Source: Asticcacaulis sp. ZE23SCel15 (GTDB lineage: Bacteria; Pseudomonadota; Alphaproteobacteria; Caulobacterales; Caulobacteraceae). Taken from it: DNA of 64,000 nt. A program made the translations under genes and the position numbers. The stretch covers positions 1,721,001 through 1,785,000 of the forward strand of contig NZ_CP130044.1 of assembly GCF_030505395.1 (NCBI RefSeq). The letters run 5' to 3'. The notes below the pieces were generated by a model, which was given only the letters and a program-made list of their open reading frames with translations, did no database searches and had not been told where the DNA came from. Below, in pieces: positions 52,296-60,384 of the stretch (its first letter is position 1; the number at the start of each line of letters is the position of its first letter).

Positions 52296-53539
52296 TAAGC
52301 GGTCTTCATCAGGGCTTCGCGGATCGGCAGGAAGCGCTCATTGAACGGCAGGATCGCCGCGCCCATGGCGGCGGAGTTGACCGCCAGGGCCGCCCGTGTT
52401 ACCGGCGCGATCTTGGGGACGCGATCACTCAGCTTGGCATAGGCTTCGTTCAGGCGTGCGCACAGCTTTTCGATAACCGTGGCGGGCAGCCGTCCGCCAA
52501 TATAGTGGGCTTCGGGGTTTATGGCGCAACTGAGCGTCAGGAACGGATCGTGCAGATAGGACGCGGCCTTTTCGATCCAGTCATCTATAACGCTCAAGCC
52601 TTCGGGGGGCAGATTATCGAGGTCAGCCGGGGTCGATACCGCATGGCCTGCCGCATTGAGGTGGGCGTAGAGGGCATAAAGCGATACGGCGTCCTGTAAA
52701 GATGCCGGGGTTTGCGTGCCGTCCGGCGTCTGGCGCACGATCGGCAGGAACCCGATTTCACCGCTGCGGCCATGAGTGCCGCGGAAATAGTGGCCATTGA
52801 TGACTAGCCCGCCACCCAGACCGGCGCTGATCAGCGTATAGATAAAGCTGGCGGTTTGCAGGCCGTGGCCAAATTGCATTTCACCAATGGCGGCGGCGGT
52901 CGCATCGTTTTCGAGGCTGACCGGCACGTTGAGGATCGAGCCAAACAACTCAGCCACATTGATTTCCGACCAGACTTCATAGGCTTCGGGGCGGTTCGGC
53001 AAACGCACACGTCCCAGATCGTCAGGCATGCCAATACCAATACCGATCAGCCGCTCAAAATTGATCGCATGGTCATGTCTGATCTGCTCGATCGCCGCCT
53101 TGAAGAAGGCCACGACCTCATCGGGCATGGCGAAATGGACTTCGCGTGAAATGCGGGCGCGAACCTTGCCTTCAAAATCGAGGGCGACCACGGCGATATG
53201 GTCACGGTCGATGTTCAGGCCGATAGAAAAGGCGCCGTCCGGGTTGACCACCAGCTTGGTCGCCGGTTGCCCCCGTCCGCCCAAAAGCCGGCCGGCTTTC
53301 AGGATCATGTTGTCATCCAGCAGGCGCTTGGTGATATTGGCGATCGCCGGCGCGGTCAGGCCAGTGATCTGCGCCAGATCGGCGCGCGTAATAGGTCCGT
53401 TGGCGCGTACGGCCTGAAGGGTGACGCGCTGGTTGTGATCGCCCGCCCGCTCAAGGTTTGTGCCCGACATACCCTCACCATAGTTGGCGGGTTTGGCGGC
53501 GCTGCGGTCAATATCGAAGCGTTCATCTGCGCTCATCAT
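52295..53539 (-). CDS. ROK-family transcriptional regulator (NagC/Mlc type)
   Basis: A 414-residue ROK repressor. The N-terminal winged helix is in VTLQAVRANGPITRADLAQ and LTAPAIANITKRLLDD; the sugar-kinase-like domain follows with SIGLNIDRDHIAVVALD, ENDATAAAIGEMQFGHG and GAGLGGGLVINGHYFRG (here SAGLGGGLVINGHY). The HGRSGEIGF segment replaces the catalytic/zinc pattern: the CXCGXXGC zinc cysteines of NagC/Mlc are missing (INPEAHYIGG region has none). The start is ATG 53539 behind AGGAA. Likely inducer is a sugar or sugar phosphate linked to the ROK kinase or transporter nearby. Targets were not identified. Confidence 0.87.
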   Translation of the reverse strand: MMSADERFDIDRSAAKPANYGEGMSGTNLERAGDHNQRVTLQAVRANGPITRADLAQITGLTAPAIANITKRLLDDNMILKAGRLLGGRGQPATKLVVNPDGAFSIGLNIDRDHIAVVALDFEGKVRARISREVHFAMPDEVVAFFKAAIEQIRHDHAINFERLIGIGIGMPDDLGRVRLPNRPEAYEVWSEINVAELFGSILNVPVSLENDATAAAIGEMQFGHGLQTASFIYTLISAGLGGGLVINGHYFRGTHGRSGEIGFLPIVRQTPDGTQTPASLQDAVSLYALYAHLNAAGHAVSTPADLDNLPPEGLSVIDDWIEKAASYLHDPFLTLSCAINPEAHYIGGRLPATVIEKLCARLNEAYAKLSDRVPKIAPVTRAALAVNSAAMGAAILPFNERFLPIREALMKTA

Positions 53540-53779
53540 CGGGGTTCCTGTCGAAAATGCGCAACTCAACCAAGTGTTTCATTACTAAAACGCTTTTACA
53601 GTATGCATCCCTGATGGCAAAAGAGCCATTGAAACAATATTTTAAAGGACACTTTTTGAGCACGGATCATGTGCAGGGCACCTTAATCTCAGGTAGGTTT
53701 CCTGTATATTGATTTATATTAAAGAAAATTGAAATATTTAATTTGACATTCGGGCCAATAGGGCGCTTTTTAAACTTCG

Positions 53780-53943
53780 CGGGGTAGCGGATCACGGTGT
53801 ATCGGATCGGCGGCGTCCCTCGAATTTAAGGTTTTGGAATGTGTTCTAAGCCTTGATCCTGGAGTGATGTCACGCGTTTTTGTGACGCTCACACCTTCCA
53901 AACTACGCCCGCTGACCCGGTTCCCTCAGTCAGCGGGTTTTTT
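53780..53943 (+). ncRNA. Candidate structured small RNA with own promoter and terminator
   Basis: About 165 nt bounded by TTGACA (53743-53748) with a weak TTTTTA -10 at 53767 and by a perfect terminator (9-bp stem 53908-53916/53929-53937 plus T6). In between, TTTGGAA (53833-53839) pairs with TTCCAAA (53896-53902), GTGT (53841-53844) with ACAC (53891-53894), and GTCAC (53869-53873) with GTGAC (53882-53886), forming one long interrupted stem-loop; GCGGCGT/ACGCCCGC may extend it. It resembles no RNA family I can name; size and a long interrupted hairpin recall 6S RNA, but the fit is weak. Confidence 0.4.
53908..53943 (+). terminator. Strong rho-independent terminator
   Basis: CCCGCTGAC (53908-53916) pairs with GTCAGCGGG (53929-53937), followed by TTTTTT. 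No protein gene ends upstream on this strand, which is why a non-coding transcript is suspected. Confidence 0.85.
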
Positions 53944-54100
53944 GCGTCCATTTAGGCACAGGACGGGTAAAAAGCATCGGTTCGCGCCATGGGGCAGGGG
54001 GCTGGCGTGAATGTTTGAGATTTTTAAGAGCCAGAGTGTCATGATCCGTTGATGCAGAATTCGCGGTTGACCATTGGCTATGGCCTGAGGGGGGACGACT

Positions 54101-54820
54101 ATGAGCGATATTTTTCCCGGCCTCCCGACCACGGACATCGACGCGGTGGTGCGATCGATCGACACGCTTGGCTATGGCGTCATTAAAAATGGCTTGTCCG
54201 AGGCGGTGCTGGTCAGAACCCGCCAGTTCGTCGAAGACCGTGTGCGCGCCAATCACGGCGAATATCTGCATTTCACCGGGGCTGAAGCGGTTGCGGGCAC
54301 GCTGTTGCAGGGCCTGTCTGAGAGTGAGAATTTCCAGAATGTGTGCCGCACAATTTATGAGCGCGGCGTGTCACCTTCGCCGCCGCCACCCCGGTTTCAT
54401 ATGGTTCTGCGCTGTCTGGCCGGGGCCAGCGGGCAAAGACATGCCTATTATTTCCATTATGATTCTTATGTGCTGACGGCACTGGCCCCGGTCATTATTC
54501 CGACTGAGGGGCGGACCGGCGACCTGATCCTGTTTCCGAATGTCCGCCGGATACGCAGGCACTATGTAACCAATCTGTTTGACAAGATTTGTCTCGATAA
54601 TCCCGTCACCCAGTGGGCTTTGCGCACCGCCGTGCGGGCCGGATGGCTTAAGCCCGTCCGCTTAAAGATGGAGCCGGGCAACATCTATCTGTTCTGGGGT
54701 TATCGCACGCTGCACACCAATGAACCATGCGATGTCGACAAAATCCGATCAACGGCCCTGATGCACTACGCAGATCCCCACGCCCATAGCTGGCTGCGGC
54801 AGAAACTGGGGCGGGCTTAA
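54101..54820 (+). CDS. Putative Fe(II)/2-oxoglutarate-type dioxygenase
   Basis: A 239-residue protein with features of the phytanoyl-CoA-dioxygenase-like double-stranded beta-helix fold. IDTLGYGVIKNGLSE at the N-terminus is typical; a possible metal triad is His and Asp in YYFHYDSY with His in RTLHTNEP, followed by an Arg in KIRSTALMHY that could bind the co-substrate carboxylate. Family naming is uncertain because overall similarity cannot be tested here. There is no signal peptide. It is preceded by the candidate small RNA and its stop overlaps by 4 bp that of the convergent gene. Confidence 0.65.
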   Translation: MSDIFPGLPTTDIDAVVRSIDTLGYGVIKNGLSEAVLVRTRQFVEDRVRANHGEYLHFTGAEAVAGTLLQGLSESENFQNVCRTIYERGVSPSPPPPRFHMVLRCLAGASGQRHAYYFHYDSYVLTALAPVIIPTEGRTGDLILFPNVRRIRRHYVTNLFDKICLDNPVTQWALRTAVRAGWLKPVRLKMEPGNIYLFWGYRTLHTNEPCDVDKIRSTALMHYADPHAHSWLRQKLGRA

Positions 54821-55839
54821 GATTTTATCTTTTCGCTGAATTCTCGGATTTGTATGTTTTTGGCATTTTCACCGGCAATACTCATGCTTACGGTCTCAGT
54901 GCATTTCCCGTGACGCACCAATCCGGTGGTGATATCCATTTCGTATTCGCAGTGAGTATTGTTTGCGAAAAGCTCACTGGCCTTACCTTGTTTCAACAAT
55001 GCATTGAACTCGGCAATGGTTGTGTCTGGGGCGCCCGCGTTTTTAAGAAAGGTTGGCACGAACTCAGTGATGAACTTCGTAAATGACTCAGGGGTTGGAC
55101 TATAATCATAGCTCAGACGTGCAGTCTGTTTAGCTTCATCCCAATGAGTTAGTATTATGACTTCAAGGGCTTCAAGCGGAGGCCCTCCAAGGGGAGACTG
55201 AATTTGGCTTTCAGCGCGGAGAGGCTTGTTTAACTCCAGTCCCATCATATGTGGTAAAGCGATTTGTTTATCGACCTTTAAGAACAGTTCCGCAGCTTGT
55301 TCCGGTGTTAGCTTCCCGAACAACTGATCCGCAATCGCTTCGACCTTTATAGATGAGCTGGGTTCAGCGGATATCTCTGCGGCCTTGACGAGAATGGCTT
55401 TGCTCTTAGCTTTTAGATTATCCCAGTCTTCTATGCGTTGGGGCGACAGGCTGTCGTCGGCCAAGTAGGTGATTTCACCAAAGCCGCCGATAATCATTTG
55501 TAAAATCTCAGCTTCGGGGCCCTTTTGAGACTTTGAATCGTAAACCGTTCCGTCCGCATCAGTAAGCGTGAAATCAATAAGACTCTTTTTGATGCGAAAA
55601 GCTGTATCTTCGTAGCTGTAGGCCTGACGATAACGGGCCTTCATCGAAGTTTGCTTTGTGGTGGCACCACGCGTCTCAATTTTTGTGATTTTAAGGTCTT
55701 GCAGGATAGAGCCGGTTTCCGCTTCGAGCGTAAGGCCCAGTTCCCGATAATTGGGGGAGCTACTATCTACTTGGGCGACAGATGCTGACGGTGATAACAG
55801 CAGCACCGCCAGTGAAAATGATAAACCTGAAATACGCAT
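54817..55839 (-). CDS. Secreted protein of unknown function
   Basis: A 340-residue protein with a signal peptide (LSFSLAVLLLSPSASVAQ). The rest is a soluble mixed alpha/beta domain with no repeat or motif I recognise; two cysteines near the C-terminus (THCEYEMDI and HGKCTETVS) could form a disulfide. Codon choice is more AT-rich than in the flanking genes, so it may be a recent arrival or poorly expressed. It stands alone: convergent with the dioxygenase-like gene and 66 bp from the alpha-E gene on the same strand. Confidence 0.72.
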   Translation of the reverse strand: MRISGLSFSLAVLLLSPSASVAQVDSSSPNYRELGLTLEAETGSILQDLKITKIETRGATTKQTSMKARYRQAYSYEDTAFRIKKSLIDFTLTDADGTVYDSKSQKGPEAEILQMIIGGFGEITYLADDSLSPQRIEDWDNLKAKSKAILVKAAEISAEPSSSIKVEAIADQLFGKLTPEQAAELFLKVDKQIALPHMMGLELNKPLRAESQIQSPLGGPPLEALEVIILTHWDEAKQTARLSYDYSPTPESFTKFITEFVPTFLKNAGAPDTTIAEFNALLKQGKASELFANNTHCEYEMDITTGLVRHGKCTETVSMSIAGENAKNIQIREFSEKIKS

Positions 55840-55905
55840 AGATGCCCCATAGTCCCCAAAATTTGAGGCACTATGTTACATCCCGGAGGCGTGTGTCCAG
55901 AGGCT

Positions 55906-56847
55906 TTACGCCTCCGGGTCGAAATAGTTCTCAAAGATCGCCGTGTCGACAAGGTTCAGATTGTACTGAAAAATATCAATAAATTCATGTAGGCCAGACG
56001 CGATAATGTCATCGGCGCTGGAGCCCTTGATGCTGCCGATCAGGGTTTGCATTTCCTTGGTGGCCAGCGACGGGGAGGTGGCTTCGCCCCCCAGCATCCC
56101 CAGCGAAAACGCCGCCAACTCCAGCGTAAAGCTGACCGAACGCGGAAACGCGGTCGAGAACAGCAGGAACTCGGTCACATCGCGGTAGTTGATCGAGTGA
56201 TATTGCTGGCGATACATTTCCAGCGCATCGACCGATTTCAGAACCGCGCCCCACTGGACGGTGTCATAGGGGCTGTCGATGACCTGACCGCGCGGCAGGA
56301 GCAGGAAATATTTCACGTCGATCAGACGGGCGGTCTTATCGGCCCGTTCCAGCATTTGGCCAAGATGAGCGAACTGCCAGCTCTGGTCACGCGACATGGT
56401 GTTGTTCTTGAGGCCCGTGAAAATGTAGCCACACCTACGCACAAACTCGTAATAGTCCTGAAGATCAGCGATCGAGCGCTTACGGCTCTGGGCCTGGGTC
56501 AGGTGGTAAAGTTCGTTGATCATTTCCCACATCTCGACCGGGATGATCTCACGCACCGTGCGGGCATTTTCACGCGCCAGATAGATGCTGGATATGATCG
56601 AGTTCGGGTTTTTCAGATCGAAGGTCAGGAACTTGACGACCGATTTTTCATCGGCCACCGAATAGCGTTTGGAGAAATCCTCATCATCGCCGGAGGTGGC
56701 GATCAGCGGATACCACTGGGTCGAATCCTTATCGAGCGACAGGTCGAGCATTAGGTGGGTATTGACCGTGATGAAGCGTGCGACATTATCGGCGCGTTCC
56801 AGATAGCGACTCATCCAGTAGATCGAATTGGCGACTCTACTCAGCAT
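55906..56847 (-). CDS. Alpha-E domain protein (DUF403)
   Basis: A 313-residue all-helical alpha-E protein. It opens MLSRVANSIYWMSRYLERADNVARF (core IYWMSRYLERADNVAR), the family signature, repeated in part as HLGQMLERADKTARLIDVKYF. Such proteins are always found with circularly permuted ATP-grasp and transglutaminase-like genes and are thought to help make or act on a peptide-like product. The start is ATG 56847, overlapping the ATP-grasp stop by 11 bp, with GGAAGGGGG upstream; the longer frame runs into the ATP-grasp gene. Biochemical role is unknown. Confidence 0.9.
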   Translation of the reverse strand: MLSRVANSIYWMSRYLERADNVARFITVNTHLMLDLSLDKDSTQWYPLIATSGDDEDFSKRYSVADEKSVVKFLTFDLKNPNSIISSIYLARENARTVREIIPVEMWEMINELYHLTQAQSRKRSIADLQDYYEFVRRCGYIFTGLKNNTMSRDQSWQFAHLGQMLERADKTARLIDVKYFLLLPRGQVIDSPYDTVQWGAVLKSVDALEMYRQQYHSINYRDVTEFLLFSTAFPRSVSFTLELAAFSLGMLGGEATSPSLATKEMQTLIGSIKGSSADDIIASGLHEFIDIFQYNLNLVDTAIFENYFDPEA

Positions 56848-58306
56848 TTGCGCCCCCTTCCACGACCGTGGTGTCATCGCCCAGAACCCAGGTGTCCTTG
56901 GAGCCACCGCCCTGAGACGAATTGACCACCAGCGAGCCTTTTTTCAGGGCCACCCGCGTCAGGCCACCGGGCAGGGTGAATATCTCTTCGCCGTACAGCG
57001 AATAGGGGCGGAAATCGACATGGCGGCCCTCAATGGCATTGCCCACAAGTGTCGGGGCGCGCGACAGGCTCAGCGTCGGCTGGGCGATATATTCGCGCGG
57101 CTTGGCCTTGATCAGGGCGGCAAATTCCTTTTGCTCGGCTTTGGTGCTTTTCGGCCCGATCAGCATGCCGTAGCCGCCCGACAGGTTGACGGCCTTGACC
57201 ACCAGCTTATCTAGGTTGGCCAGAACGTATTCACGTTCCTTATCGTCCTCGCAGATATAGGTCGGGACATTGTTGGCGATTGGCTCTTCGTCGAGGTAAT
57301 ATTTAATGATCTTAGGCACATAGGCATAGATCGCCTTATCATCGGCAATGCCGGTGCCGGGGGCATTGGCAAGCGACACATGGCCCATCCGGTAGCAGCG
57401 CATCAGCCCCGGTACGCCCAAGACCGACTCCGGCCGGAAAGTTTCCGGGTCCATGAATTCATCATCGATCCGGCGATAGATGACATCGACCTTTTTCAAG
57501 CCGCGGGTCGTGCGCATCCACACATAGTCGTCCTTGACGATCAGGTCGGAGCCTTGCGCCAACGGTACGCCCATCTGCTGGGCAAGATAAGCATGCTCGA
57601 AATAGGCCGAATTATAGATGCCGGGGGTGAGGACGATAATATTGGGATCCTCGACGCCTTCGGGGGCAATGAATTTCAGCGTCCGGTACAGGTGATCGCC
57701 GTAATCAGAGACCGGGCGCACCTTCATCGACTGGAAAATGTGCGGCAGGATGCGCTTCAGCACCGCCCGGTTTTCCAGCACATAGGAAATCCCCGACGGG
57801 CAGCGCAGATTGTCTTCCAGCACATAAAACTCACCATCGCCGGCGCGCACAAAATCGGTGCCGGAAATATGCGTCCACACGCCCTTGGGCGGCTTTAGGC
57901 CCTCACACGGTTTGAGGTAGCAGGATGATGAGAAAATCAACTCACGCGGGACAATGCCGTCCTTGAGGATCTTCTGGTCGTTATAGATGTCCTGAATGAA
58001 CAGGTTGAGGGCATAGATGCGCTGTTTGATGCCGCGCTCCAGCCGGTCCCAATCGCTGGCTGCCACCATACGCGGTATGATGTCAAACGGCAGGATTTTC
58101 TCTGTGCCCTTCTTGTCGCCATAGACATTGAAGGTATTGCCGGACTGATAAAGAATATCCTCAGCCCATTTTTGCTTGCGCTTAAGTTCTGCCTTGCTCA
58201 AAGCGTCGATCTGCTTGACCAGAGGGGACGCGGCATCATGCGCCACGCCGTCCCCTTTGAACAGTTCGTCATAGAACCCACCGGTCTGATACGCCTCTAA
58301 AGCCAT
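56837..58306 (-). CDS. Circularly permuted ATP-grasp protein
   Basis: A 489-residue circularly permuted ATP-grasp enzyme (COG2308 type), expected to form an amide or peptide bond through an acyl phosphate. Recognisable blocks are YQSGNTFNVYGDKKGTEKILPFDIIPR (core FDIIPRMV), FVRAGDGEFYVLEDNLRCPSGISYVLENR (core LEDNLRCPSG), TPGIYNSAYFEH and KAVNLSGGYGMLIGP with the glycine-rich ATP loop. Comparative genomics predicts that it works with alpha-E and transglutaminase-like partners; no member's product is established as far as I know. It is co-transcribed with the alpha-E gene (11-bp overlap) and lies 42 bp after the amidotransferase-transglutaminase gene. Confidence 0.9.
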   Translation of the reverse strand: MALEAYQTGGFYDELFKGDGVAHDAASPLVKQIDALSKAELKRKQKWAEDILYQSGNTFNVYGDKKGTEKILPFDIIPRMVAASDWDRLERGIKQRIYALNLFIQDIYNDQKILKDGIVPRELIFSSSCYLKPCEGLKPPKGVWTHISGTDFVRAGDGEFYVLEDNLRCPSGISYVLENRAVLKRILPHIFQSMKVRPVSDYGDHLYRTLKFIAPEGVEDPNIIVLTPGIYNSAYFEHAYLAQQMGVPLAQGSDLIVKDDYVWMRTTRGLKKVDVIYRRIDDEFMDPETFRPESVLGVPGLMRCYRMGHVSLANAPGTGIADDKAIYAYVPKIIKYYLDEEPIANNVPTYICEDDKEREYVLANLDKLVVKAVNLSGGYGMLIGPKSTKAEQKEFAALIKAKPREYIAQPTLSLSRAPTLVGNAIEGRHVDFRPYSLYGEEIFTLPGGLTRVALKKGSLVVNSSQGGGSKDTWVLGDDTTVVEGGANAE

Positions 58307-58348
58307 ATTAAATCCCCTGCTGGCTTTGAAATATAAGTCTTAGGTCTC

Positions 58349-60238
58349 TTAAGTCTGAAACACCTCGTTCATCGTCACCTGAACCCGAAGTCTTTCCTTG
58401 CCGCCGCCACGATAGATAGTGCCCGATGTGGGCGTGGCGTCGAGGTAGTTGCGGCCGCAGGCGACGCGGATATGATCCTGTGTCACCATGATGCCGTTGG
58501 TCGGGTCGAACCCGCGCCAGCCGATATACGGAATATAGACTTCGGCCCAGGCGTGGGAGGCATCGGACTGAATCTTATTCTCGTAATTGGCGCCGGTGTA
58601 GATATAGCCCATCCGGTAGCGCGCAGGTACGCCCAGAAGCCGCGCCAGACAGATGAACAGATTGGCGAAATCCTGACAGACGCCTTTGCGCGACGCATAG
58701 ACATCAAAAGGCGTCGTCGACAGGGAGGTTGAACCCGGAATATAGCTGAAATCGCGGTAGATGGTCTGATTGATATCGTTCAGCGTTTCCATCAGATTGC
58801 GGCCATTGCGCTCAGAAAAGCTCTGGGCGTAGATCATCAGTTCTGAAATCTGGGTTTCCGGCATTTCCAGCAGGAGCATGTAGGGCTCCATCATCTGGTT
58901 CTGCCAAGGCATCCACGAAATCGGGATGGTCGCCTGACGGCGGGCATGGCGGTAATCATCAGGCGGCGACGCGTAGATTTTAACCAAAGAGCGCGCACTG
59001 ACTGTCAGAGATTTATAGGGCTTTATGATCGAATAGTGGATGTTCTGATTGCCGAACACATCCTCAAAGCGCACGTCCTCGCCTTCGACCGACAGGCTCA
59101 AGGTCGAATGGATGACCTCCTGCGTTTGATCCTCAACCGGGAGCAGGCGGAAAATATGCGTCGAATGCTCAACCAGCTTTTCATAGGCATACTCGGTCGA
59201 ATGAACCAGATCATAAAGTCGGAACATCAGCGGACTGCCGTCAGGCGTCTGAGTGATCGAGCGGGTATTGATGACGTATTTCGAGACATTGCCCATCTGC
59301 TGAAGCGACTGGGCGATCGACAATTGTTGTGACTGAGCCTGAGCCTCATTAAAGCCGCGACTGCGTAAAGCGGCGGTGGCTGTGGGGGCAACCTGCTGGC
59401 TTGCGGGCGGTGTTTTAGGCTTAACCGCGTCCTTATTGGTCCAGACCATAGAGCCGCGTCGGGCGATGATTAACTGGCCGCCCTGCATCTTCGTCCACTC
59501 GCCGGTCTGAAACGGCGAGGACGAAAACACCAGAGCCGTGCGGAACGTATCGCGCGGGTTGGAAATGGCAAATGAGGCCGCGTCCGAAGTAAAAGCTTCA
59601 TCCTCATGCGGTGGCTTAAGGCGGCTGTAGTACAGTTCCGACTGGGAGTTGGAGCCATAGAATACACACAGTGTCACGCCGTCGGATATGGCCATGTCGG
59701 CAGACCCGAGGTCATCAAGCTGGCTAAACCAGCCAGCCAAAACCTTATGATCGACCTCAGCCAGAGTGCGTGCTCCGGTGTCCTGTATCCGGCCGAGCAG
59801 AAATACCAGCGCCAGCTCAGAATTGGTGCGGCCCAGCGGCTCAAGAAAAATCGATTTGTTATGGTGCAGCTTGGACAAGGCGTTTTTGTCAAGATTGCCA
59901 TTGTGCATGAACACCCAGTCTTGCCCCGCAAAAGACCGCGTGAACGGCTGGGTCTCAAGGTGGGTATAGCCTGACGCGGCCCCGCGCACCTTGCAGAAAA
60001 AGATGGTCGAGCGGAAGCCTTCCCAATCGCTCATGGCGTCTTTGAGGGAGGTAGTATCGCGGGCGGCGGGGTCTTTGGCGACCATGGCCGCACGGGTATC
60101 GGCCGGATACCAGGCCAGTCCCCAGCCGTGGGTGTGGTCACCTTTTTGCGGGCCAGCGCGAAATTTCAGGTCTATGGTCGGTGACGATAAGCCATCGAAA
60201 CTAAAGGCCAAAATGTCGGATGAGATGTCACTTAACAA
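58349..60238 (-). CDS. Fusion of class-II glutamine-amidotransferase-like and transglutaminase-like domains
   Basis: A 629-residue two-domain protein. Residues 1-265 match the class II (Ntn) amidotransferase fold: THGWGLAWYP, FMHNGNL and GRTNSELALVF. The nucleophile Cys that normally follows the initiator Met is absent; the frame starts MLSDISSDILAFSFDG, with Ser at the aligned place. Residues about 335-629 form a transglutaminase/cysteine-protease-like domain with its own N-terminal beta region and triad Cys (GVCQDF), His (SHAWAEVY) and Asp (GFDPTNG). The two are joined by a Gln/Ala/Thr-rich linker. Start is TTG 60238 behind AGAGGA, with an in-frame stop just upstream, so a longer N-terminus with Cys is excluded. 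First gene of the ATP-grasp operon. Confidence 0.88.
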   Translation of the reverse strand: MLSDISSDILAFSFDGLSSPTIDLKFRAGPQKGDHTHGWGLAWYPADTRAAMVAKDPAARDTTSLKDAMSDWEGFRSTIFFCKVRGAASGYTHLETQPFTRSFAGQDWVFMHNGNLDKNALSKLHHNKSIFLEPLGRTNSELALVFLLGRIQDTGARTLAEVDHKVLAGWFSQLDDLGSADMAISDGVTLCVFYGSNSQSELYYSRLKPPHEDEAFTSDAASFAISNPRDTFRTALVFSSSPFQTGEWTKMQGGQLIIARRGSMVWTNKDAVKPKTPPASQQVAPTATAALRSRGFNEAQAQSQQLSIAQSLQQMGNVSKYVINTRSITQTPDGSPLMFRLYDLVHSTEYAYEKLVEHSTHIFRLLPVEDQTQEVIHSTLSLSVEGEDVRFEDVFGNQNIHYSIIKPYKSLTVSARSLVKIYASPPDDYRHARRQATIPISWMPWQNQMMEPYMLLLEMPETQISELMIYAQSFSERNGRNLMETLNDINQTIYRDFSYIPGSTSLSTTPFDVYASRKGVCQDFANLFICLARLLGVPARYRMGYIYTGANYENKIQSDASHAWAEVYIPYIGWRGFDPTNGIMVTQDHIRVACGRNYLDATPTSGTIYRGGGKERLRVQVTMNEVFQT

Positions 60239-60384
60239 TTTTTATCCTCTTGCCGCAATGCAACTAGACTTTTTTGCGATGCGGTTGTCTAGTCCCTGAT
60301 GAGCGTATGGTTACAATTTTTTTTCGGATTCGTAACGGGCCTGTTACAAATTCGTGACGCGAACACAGTTTAAAGGTTAAATCT

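Larger units (their letters stand above)
53540..54100. other. Gene-free region with candidate small RNA
   Basis: 561 bp between the ROK regulator and the dioxygenase-like gene. The left part is AT-rich promoter-like DNA with a consensus TTGACA at 53743-53748. The middle part (53780-53943) can fold into a structured transcript ending in a terminator. The right 150 bp is an ordinary upstream region for 54101. No protein gene is supported. Confidence 0.5.

Noticed and set aside
51968-52699. Forward open frame of 243 codons spanning the nrsF 3' end and the ROK gene.
   Set aside because: It overlaps two well-supported genes and crosses the 46-bp repeat; Gly/Arg-rich composition without a domain.
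53700-53945. tRNA, SRP RNA or tmRNA in the gene-free region.
   Set aside because: No cloverleaf, GGAAG-type SRP loop or tmRNA-like ends could be found; only a generic structured RNA is proposed.
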